A DNA stretch of 64,000 nucleotides from Methanoregula sp. GTDB lineage: Archaea; Halobacteriota; Methanomicrobia; Methanomicrobiales; Methanospirillaceae. The translations under genes were made by a program, and so were the position numbers. Position 1 is the first letter of the stretch. Each line of letters begins with the position of its first letter. The notes under the pieces were generated by a model. The model did not search any database and was not told the origin of the DNA. It worked only from the letters and a program-made list of their open reading frames with translations. Positions 59,010 to 64,000 of the stretch are shown one piece after another. Where the stretch lies: positions 1 to 64,000 of the forward strand of contig JAJRCF010000017.1 of assembly GCA_028679075.1 (NCBI GenBank). The letters run 5' to 3'.

Positions 59010-60092
59010 ATGACCCTGTATGGCCGATCTCTTATGTTCATAATTCTTGTCTGCCTCTTTACCCTGATCTCCCCGGTTGCGGCCGACACCCCCCAGTTCC
59101 GCGTCTATTCGGACCCCTCGGGCGCCTCCTTCTGTGTCGACTATCACTGCGGGTATTCCACCCCCGACGATTTCGCGGCCACGCCCAACTCCTGGCACAC
59201 GATCACCGTCTCCCTGCCCGGCTACCAGACGTGGAGCGACAGCGTCTACCTGGATGACTACGGCACCACCGTGGTCAACGCGAACCTCGACCCGAACCCC
59301 GCTTCGTTCGGGTACCTCGACATCTCCTCCTTTGGTGCGGATATCTATGTTGACGGGATCTACCACGGAAACGGCGACCAGACGATGCCGCTCTCCCCCG
59401 GGGGCCACAATCTCCGTCTCCAGAAAGCCGGCTATTACGACCACGAGGAATACTTCACGATCTCCGCTGACAGCACTACCTCCCTCGCCCCCGGGATGAC
59501 GCCCTACCCGCAGTCGTCCCCCTACGGTGACATCCAGGTCCAGTCGGTTCCCCCGGGTGCAGCGGTTACCGTGAATGGTTACTACAAGGGCACCACGTAT
59601 CCCGGAGACCCGGTATATGTCACCCAGCTGGCGCCGGGGAGCTATACGGTCAGCCTCTCCATGCCGGACTACCAGACTTACACCGAGACCGTGGCGGTCC
59701 AGGCAAACGGAGTGAAGACCGTTACGGCGCCCATGGTCCCCGTTGCGCCGGGACCCTCGCCCGACACGACCGGGCAGCTGACCGTCGGTTCTATTCCCTC
59801 GGGTGCCAGCGTCTACCTTGACAACTCGTACCGGGGCGTCACGCCGATGGTACTCTCCGATATCCCTGCCGGGAGCCATGCGGTCGTGCTGCGCCAGAAC
59901 GGGTACCAGGACTGGACTTCGTCGGTCGCGGTGACCGGCGGAGGCTACGAGGCGGTATCCGGGACGCTCGTTCCGGGCAGCACATCCCAAAACCCCACGC
60001 CCCAGCCGACAAAGTCCCCGCTGCCGGTCTTCATCCCCCTGACCGGCATCGGTATCTGTGCTGCGCTGGTCATCATGAGCAAGAGGGAGTAA
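59010..60092 (+). CDS. PEGA-domain surface protein
   Basis: 360 residues. Signal peptide (RSLMFIILVCLFTLISPVAA), then four PEGA-type beta repeats: FRVYSDPSGASFCVD, GYLDISSFGADIYVDGIYHG, IQVQSVPPGAAVTVNGYYKGTT and LTVGSIPSGASVYLDNSYRGVTP, each with the P-G-x-y/h pattern and a following G-Y. A Thr/Pro linker and a C-terminal span (about 337-356) anchor it. TTTTTTATAC (58978-58987) about 25 bp before the ATG suggests a leaderless message. Function: probably surface binding or S-layer association. Confidence 0.85.
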   Translation: MTLYGRSLMFIILVCLFTLISPVAADTPQFRVYSDPSGASFCVDYHCGYSTPDDFAATPNSWHTITVSLPGYQTWSDSVYLDDYGTTVVNANLDPNPASFGYLDISSFGADIYVDGIYHGNGDQTMPLSPGGHNLRLQKAGYYDHEEYFTISADSTTSLAPGMTPYPQSSPYGDIQVQSVPPGAAVTVNGYYKGTTYPGDPVYVTQLAPGSYTVSLSMPDYQTYTETVAVQANGVKTVTAPMVPVAPGPSPDTTGQLTVGSIPSGASVYLDNSYRGVTPMVLSDIPAGSHAVVLRQNGYQDWTSSVAVTGGGYEAVSGTLVPGSTSQNPTPQPTKSPLPVFIPLTGIGICAALVIMSKRE

Positions 60093-60104
60093 AATCTCCC
60101 GGTC

Positions 60105-60110
60105 TTTTTT
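60105..60110 (+). terminator. Oligo-T terminator after the PEGA gene
   Basis: TTTTTT 13 nt after the stop, followed by a second T5 run (60119-60123). Confidence 0.4.
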
Positions 60111-60186
60111 ACGCGGGCTTTTTCGCGTTCGCCCGGGAACCGCCTCCCTTTTGTACCCTCCCTGCAAACCATTGTATGAACACGCT

Positions 60187-61128
60187 ATGGATATCAGCCA
60201 TTTTCTCGGTGAGTCTGCCTCATTTACCCGTGCAACCCTTGCCGGGAGCAGGACCCGCTGGCTGATCCTCGTCCTGCTCGCCCTGCCGTGGCTGGCGCTC
60301 TCATCGCTTGCCGGCAGCCTGGACCTTATTGAAGGTACCCGGATCCACTGGGCACGTATGCCGTGGAATGAGGCCGGGATCCTGATCGCTCTCGGGCTCC
60401 TGTGCTATTTCCTGATCTCGGGATATGTCGTGCGGCTCCTGAAAGGTGATGCATCCCCGCCGGAGTTCGACAACTGGCTCCTGCTCTGCCTTGACGGCAT
60501 TAAGGTCCATACCATCCCGCTGGTCTGGATCATTGTGCCTTCCGTCCTTGCATACATCCAGTATCTGGTTGCTGAGGGAGGAATCCTGCCCGGCCTTCTC
60601 AAGGAAACGACTGCCGGACTGATCGTGATCCTTCTCCTACTGGGCATCCAGCTCCTGATCCTGTTCATCGCTGCCCAATACGTCGTTGTCGGGGCCATTC
60701 GGTTCGCCCGGACGGGATATGTCCGCGAGGCGTTTGACGTCATGGCAATCAAGGGGACCATGGACCGTGTGGGGATCGTGAGGTATTTCATTGCCCTCGC
60801 AGTCGTCACCATCGTGGGGCTGCTCTACTCGCTGGGTCTCCAAGCGGTCTCGTATGTGCCCTCCATCGGTGGAATCCTCGCCCTTGGTCTCTGGCCGCCC
60901 ATGATCGTTTTCACCGTACGGTTCATGGCCCATTTCTGCGATGAGGATATGGCCCCCGGGGGAAGAGCAACGGTCATGGACCGGGGAGCCCGGGCCTTGT
61001 CAAGGGTAGCCGCTATCGGCATGATACCGGAGATCCTTGCCTGGCTGTTCATCCTGGCGGTGCTCGTGGTCCTCAGCTGCACACCGATGGTTCTTGTGAT
61101 TGGGGCGGTCAGCGGGCTTTTTGCGTGA
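60187..61128 (+). CDS. DUF4013-like polytopic membrane protein
   Basis: 313 residues, mostly hydrophobic with about six to seven spans. DISHFLGESASFTRATLAG at the start resembles DUF4013 proteins, as do the glycine-rich loops, the FDNWLLLCLDGIKVHTIPLVW segment and repeated helix-pair architecture. Function unknown. ATG 60187 gives the usual N-terminus. A damaged partial copy of its 5' region lies upstream of the PEGA gene. Confidence 0.75.
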   Translation: MDISHFLGESASFTRATLAGSRTRWLILVLLALPWLALSSLAGSLDLIEGTRIHWARMPWNEAGILIALGLLCYFLISGYVVRLLKGDASPPEFDNWLLLCLDGIKVHTIPLVWIIVPSVLAYIQYLVAEGGILPGLLKETTAGLIVILLLLGIQLLILFIAAQYVVVGAIRFARTGYVREAFDVMAIKGTMDRVGIVRYFIALAVVTIVGLLYSLGLQAVSYVPSIGGILALGLWPPMIVFTVRFMAHFCDEDMAPGGRATVMDRGARALSRVAAIGMIPEILAWLFILAVLVVLSCTPMVLVIGAVSGLFA

Positions 61129-61192
61129 GGGCCGGGAGACCGCAACCCGAAGCCCCGGGATCCTGCCGGATCCTCTTCCCCTGGCATTCAGT

Positions 61193-61696
61193 TTATGCCA
61201 GTGCCGGCACACTGTCCGTCCACTTCTCAACCTTCTTCCGGATGATGTCATCCTTATAGGATGATACGGTAATGCGGTCCCGTGCAATACTCAGGAAGTA
61301 AAGTTCCCCATTCGGATCTTGGCATTTCAGCATAACGGAAAAGAGGTCTGCGGACGGGAGGTGTTTCACCCTGCCGCGGTGGGAGGCGATATTTGCCATG
61401 TTGGAGATGACTGCAGCAATCCCGGTCTCGTATCCTTCAACGGAATCGTACATTTCAATACTCGTCCCGATCCGCTTCTTTTTCTCATTCCTGTACTCGA
61501 ACTTTGCGGTATACATCTCCCTGACCTTCTCGACCGGGGGATGGTTCTTCTTTCGTGAGAAATAGGATATGCATCCGAGCGGGTTTTTGAAGATCAGGGA
61601 CCGGATGATTGCATCGAATCCTGTTATATCGGCAATCGGGCTTTTCAGCCTGTGGTACACCTTTTGAGTTCCGGGTCGTGGGCGGAAATCCGGCAT
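61193..61696 (-). CDS. Hypothetical protein, possibly an orphan
   Basis: 167 residues from ATG 61696. Rich in charged residues, with no membrane span or known motif. FEYRNEKKKRIGTSIEMYDSVEGYETGI and YFLSIARDRITVSSYKDDIIRKKVEKW suggest a mixed alpha/beta domain. Further in-frame sequence upstream (to 61885) runs through a repeated GGTCGGGCAGGGG element and is unlikely to be translated. The gene is convergent with the DUF4013 gene and isolated otherwise. Confidence 0.55.
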   Translation of the reverse strand: MPDFRPRPGTQKVYHRLKSPIADITGFDAIIRSLIFKNPLGCISYFSRKKNHPPVEKVREMYTAKFEYRNEKKKRIGTSIEMYDSVEGYETGIAAVISNMANIASHRGRVKHLPSADLFSVMLKCQDPNGELYFLSIARDRITVSSYKDDIIRKKVEKWTDSVPALA

Positions 61697-62332
61697 ATAA
61701 GAAAGGAAAATGTTCGGGTCCGATAAATCCTTGGTGGTCAGTTGGGGGGTCGGGCAGGGGCTGTTGATCCCTGCGTTCAAAATGAAATGGCGTGGCAATC
61801 GCGGACCGCGATCCTCATGCTCCGGTGAAGAAACCGGAAAATTTCTGCTGCGGTCCTCCGTGTTTTCCTGCAGTGGATCGTGCATTGCGTACAGAAAAAA
61901 AATATCTGCCCCTGCCCGACCCCCTTCATATATTCAGTACCGTTCGTTGTGAATTTTTCATGATTTACGGTGTAAATTTTGTGGGCAAACTATGCAATTT
62001 TCCGGAGCTTGTATGCAGGGGGTCGGGCAGGGGCAATCCGTTTTTCCCGGGACCCGGCTGGATGGAGCCCCCTCTTAAAAAACGGTCGGGAACCTTGACG
62101 GTGGACCCGGTCGGAACCCTTCGGGCATTCCTGCCCGGGTGGACCAGTTCACCGGACTCCGGAACTGCCCGGCCCTGACAATTCCGATGAATAAATAGCA
62201 AGCAATATTATGAAAAAAAATACATTCGTAAAGACTGACGAGTGATGCTGCCACGGATATTCCCTGCGTTCCCTGCCGTACCTTCACTACCGGTGAAGTA
62301 CAAGCCGGATAAAAACAGCGGATCTCTCTCTG
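61697..62332. other. Repeat-bearing non-coding region before the histidine kinase
   Basis: About 636 nt, AT-richer in its centre. It carries three copies of GGGGGTCGGGCAGGGGC in both orientations and a TATA-like GGATAAAAAC (62307-62316) for the kinase gene. Candidate start positions for the kinase lie about 20-30 bp downstream, suggesting a leaderless mRNA. Confidence 0.5.
61907..62035. repeat. Long inverted repeat (TGCCCCTGCCCGACCCCC / GGGGGTCGGGCAGGGGCA)
   Basis: Perfect 18-bp arms at 61907-61924 and 62018-62035, with further imperfect pairing inward (CTTCATA vs TATGCAG). They enclose about 93 bp of AT-rich DNA. A third copy of the arm (17 bp) is at 61745-61761. The GC-rich termini around an AT-rich core resemble a small non-autonomous mobile element, but no target-site duplication was confirmed. 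Confidence 0.5.
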
Positions 62333-64000
62333 GTGACTAAAACCGTGTCTCTCCCGTTACCTTCGTATGCAGCGTTCATTATCCTGCTGTACTTCATCTC
62401 CGGAACGATCACGCTCTATTTCACGGTCCTTGGGTGGCGGCACAGGAATATCAAAATCTCGCTCCCGTTCACGCTCATCATGGCGTGCCTTACGGTCTGG
62501 TTCTATGCCTATATCCTCGAAATAACAAGCCCTGACCTGGAAACCGCCCTGTTCTTTAACAATATCGAGGTCCCCTGCATTCTCAGTATATCGGTCGGTT
62601 TTCTCCTTATTGTCCTGTATTACACCGGCCGTGAACGCTATGTCACGATCCGTACCCTGCCGCTCTTCTTCCTTGTGCCCATTGTCCTGAGCATTGCAGA
62701 GATCACCAATCCCTTCCATCACCTGTATTACACAGGTTTTTCGGTGGCAACATTCGAATGGCTGAACCTCTGGATCTACATCCACGGGCCGTTCTTTTAT
62801 TTTGCCGTTGTGTACAGCTATGCCCTGTCGTTCATGGCGGTTCTCCTTATCTTGTCGCATATGTCCGAGACCGGAAGATGCCACCACCGCCCGCTCATTT
62901 TTCTCCTGTTTGCCTCGCTCGCCCCGTTCCTGGCAAACCTGATGTATGTGTGCCGGATCCCGCCGAGCCCCTACCTCGACCTGACGCCGCTCTCGTTCAT
63001 GGTCACGACCTTTCTCCTCATTGCCGGGCTCTTCCGGTACCTCTTCACCCGGGTCCCTGTTGCGTACGCCCGGATTATTGCCACCATGCGGGATGCCGTC
63101 ATCATCACCACCGAACCCTTCCGCGTGATCGACCTCAACCCTGCCGCGGAAAGGGTCCTGGGAATACCCCTGCGTGAAGCGGTTGGCCGTAATATCGGGG
63201 CGCTCCTCCCCGATCTCCCGGAATCCCTGACACGCTCCGTTCTCCCGGATGACGGGATACGGGCGGAATACCAGATGCACCGGGAAGGTATGCCGCGGTA
63301 TTTTGATGTCATGGCACTCCCCCTTGGCGAGACCGGGGCCGTCTCTGAGGGGAGCCTCTTTGTGCTGCGGGACGTTACGGAACGGAAGGAAGCCGAACTG
63401 GCACTGGCTGATGCAAACCGGAAGATACGGCTCCTCACCAGTATCACCCGGCATGATATCAGGAACCAGCTTACGGGCCTTTCCGGCTACCTTGAGCTGA
63501 GCAGGGATTCTGTGGACAGCCCTGCCGACATGACCCGGTATGTTTCCCGGATGCAGATGGTTGCAAAGGCAATCGAGAACCAGATTGCGTTCACCAAGGA
63601 CTATGAGAACCTGGGCGGAGGTCCTCCGGTCTGGCAGGATGTATCTCTCTCTGTCAGAAAAGCCATGGAGGGACTCCCGTTTGGCAGCGTCCAGGTCGTG
63701 ACGGACCCGATCAATCTTGAGATCCTTGCCGACCCGCTGCTCGGGAAAGTCTTCTACAATTTATTCGACAATGCCCTGCGGTATGGCGGGAACCGGATGA
63801 CCACGATCCATGTCTCTTCCTTTACCGACAATGCCTCGCAGGTGCTGGTGATCAATGATGACGGCGAGGGTATTTCGGAAGAGGACAAACTGCGGGTATT
63901 CGGGAAGGGTTTTGGGAAGAACACCGGCCTTGGGCTCTTCCTCACCCGGGAGATCCTCTCGCTTACCGGGATAACGATCGTCGAGAACGGTGAACCCGGC
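62333..64000 (+). CDS. 7TM–PAS histidine kinase, cut off by the window end
   Basis: At least 556 residues, open at the right edge. About seven N-terminal spans (LPSYAAFIILLYFISGTITLYF onward to about residue 230, HisKA_7TM-like), a PAS domain (about 240-360: MRDAVIITTEPFRVIDLNPAAERVLGI), the phospho-acceptor box SITRHDIRNQLTGLSGYLEL (H374), N-box NLFDNALRYGG, G1 NDDGEGISEEDK and FGKGFGKNTGLGLFLTREI. Start GTG 62333 or 62345; a TATA-like box at 62307 suggests a leaderless message. Its kinase core is of the same type as the soluble kinase at 28935. Confidence 0.9.
   Translation, partial: MTKTVSLPLPSYAAFIILLYFISGTITLYFTVLGWRHRNIKISLPFTLIMACLTVWFYAYILEITSPDLETALFFNNIEVPCILSISVGFLLIVLYYTGRERYVTIRTLPLFFLVPIVLSIAEITNPFHHLYYTGFSVATFEWLNLWIYIHGPFFYFAVVYSYALSFMAVLLILSHMSETGRCHHRPLIFLLFASLAPFLANLMYVCRIPPSPYLDLTPLSFMVTTFLLIAGLFRYLFTRVPVAYARIIATMRDAVIITTEPFRVIDLNPAAERVLGIPLREAVGRNIGALLPDLPESLTRSVLPDDGIRAEYQMHREGMPRYFDVMALPLGETGAVSEGSLFVLRDVTERKEAELALADANRKIRLLTSITRHDIRNQLTGLSGYLELSRDSVDSPADMTRYVSRMQMVAKAIENQIAFTKDYENLGGGPPVWQDVSLSVRKAMEGLPFGSVQVVTDPINLEILADPLLGKVFYNLFDNALRYGGNRMTTIHVSSFTDNASQVLVINDDGEGISEEDKLRVFGKGFGKNTGLGLFLTREILSLTGITIVENGEPG

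Noticed and set aside
61697-61885. N-terminal extension of the hypothetical gene at 61193
   Set aside because: The extra 63 codons pass through the repeated GGTCGGGCAGGGG element and look non-coding. ATG 61696 was preferred.
1-64000. CRISPR array, insertion-sequence transposase or prophage genes
   Set aside because: No regularly spaced identical repeats, no transposase or integrase motifs and no phage structural genes were seen. The repeats present are short and few.

Overview
This 64 kb window is archaeal and almost certainly chromosomal DNA of a hydrogenotrophic methanogen of the order Methanomicrobiales. A Methanoregula-like genus fits best, but I cannot name it from sequence alone. The evidence is the rps11-rpoD-rpl18e-rpl13-rps9-rpoN-rpoK-eno-rps2-MEMO-mevalonate gene order, archaeal RNA polymerase subunits, coenzyme F420 genes (cofG, cofC, cofE), archaeal lipid genes, TATA-type promoters and oligo-T terminators. 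The DNA is moderately GC-rich.

1-12100 is one long co-directional housekeeping run. It holds ribosomal proteins and RNA polymerase subunits with tRNA-Pro(CGG) inside, enolase, the alternative archaeal mevalonate branch (mevalonate kinase, isopentenyl phosphate kinase, type 2 IPP isomerase, prenyl synthase), RNase J and glutamyl-tRNA synthetase. 12101-14106 holds an unusual CDF-type transporter and a TetR regulator. 14518-19460 is a PadR-led operon encoding membrane and surface proteins plus a MacB/LolD-type ABC transporter. 19531-25618 holds a metallopeptidase, an acetyltransferase, an orphan DNA methyltransferase, two secreted proteins and an ABC1/UbiB kinase. 26050-32903 is mixed: DNA glycosylase, thioredoxin reductase catalytic subunit, purC, cofG, a soluble histidine kinase, a polyprenol-kinase-like protein, cofC, a bacterial-type RNase III and a cysteine-cluster protein.

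33000-43900 is the most interesting part. Four plus-strand promoters share a GGTTCAATTAAT-like box exactly 50 bp upstream of an AATATAA-type TATA box. Three of them drive surface genes: a CARDB-type protein with its ABC transporter, a small lipoprotein, and a GT39 glycosyltransferase with GtrA. All three lead proteins carry Gly/Met/Pro-rich low-complexity segments. The fourth promoter precedes about 480 bp of hairpin-rich DNA with no convincing gene, a candidate non-coding RNA. Between them, on the minus strand, sits a two-gene operon. It encodes a receptor-like Ser/Thr kinase (beta-helix ectodomain, one membrane span, cytoplasmic kinase) and a winged-helix/FHA fusion protein. Together these look like a surface-sensing phospho-signalling module.

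43954-48026 holds a zinc-ribbon protein and the minus-strand operon glyA-folD-folP-cofE (one-carbon, pterin and F420 metabolism). 48476-53378 is a chromosome-segregation operon: a coiled-coil protein, smc and scpA. 53487-56991 is a third locus joining an Ig-like surface protein to an ABC transporter (ABC-2 type). 57250-61128 holds a secreted protein with a membrane-bound winged-helix regulator, a PEGA-repeat protein and a DUF4013-like membrane protein. A degraded copy of the latter's 5' end lies upstream of the PEGA gene. 61193-62332 is an orphan gene plus repeat-bearing non-coding DNA, and a 7TM-PAS histidine kinase runs off the right end.
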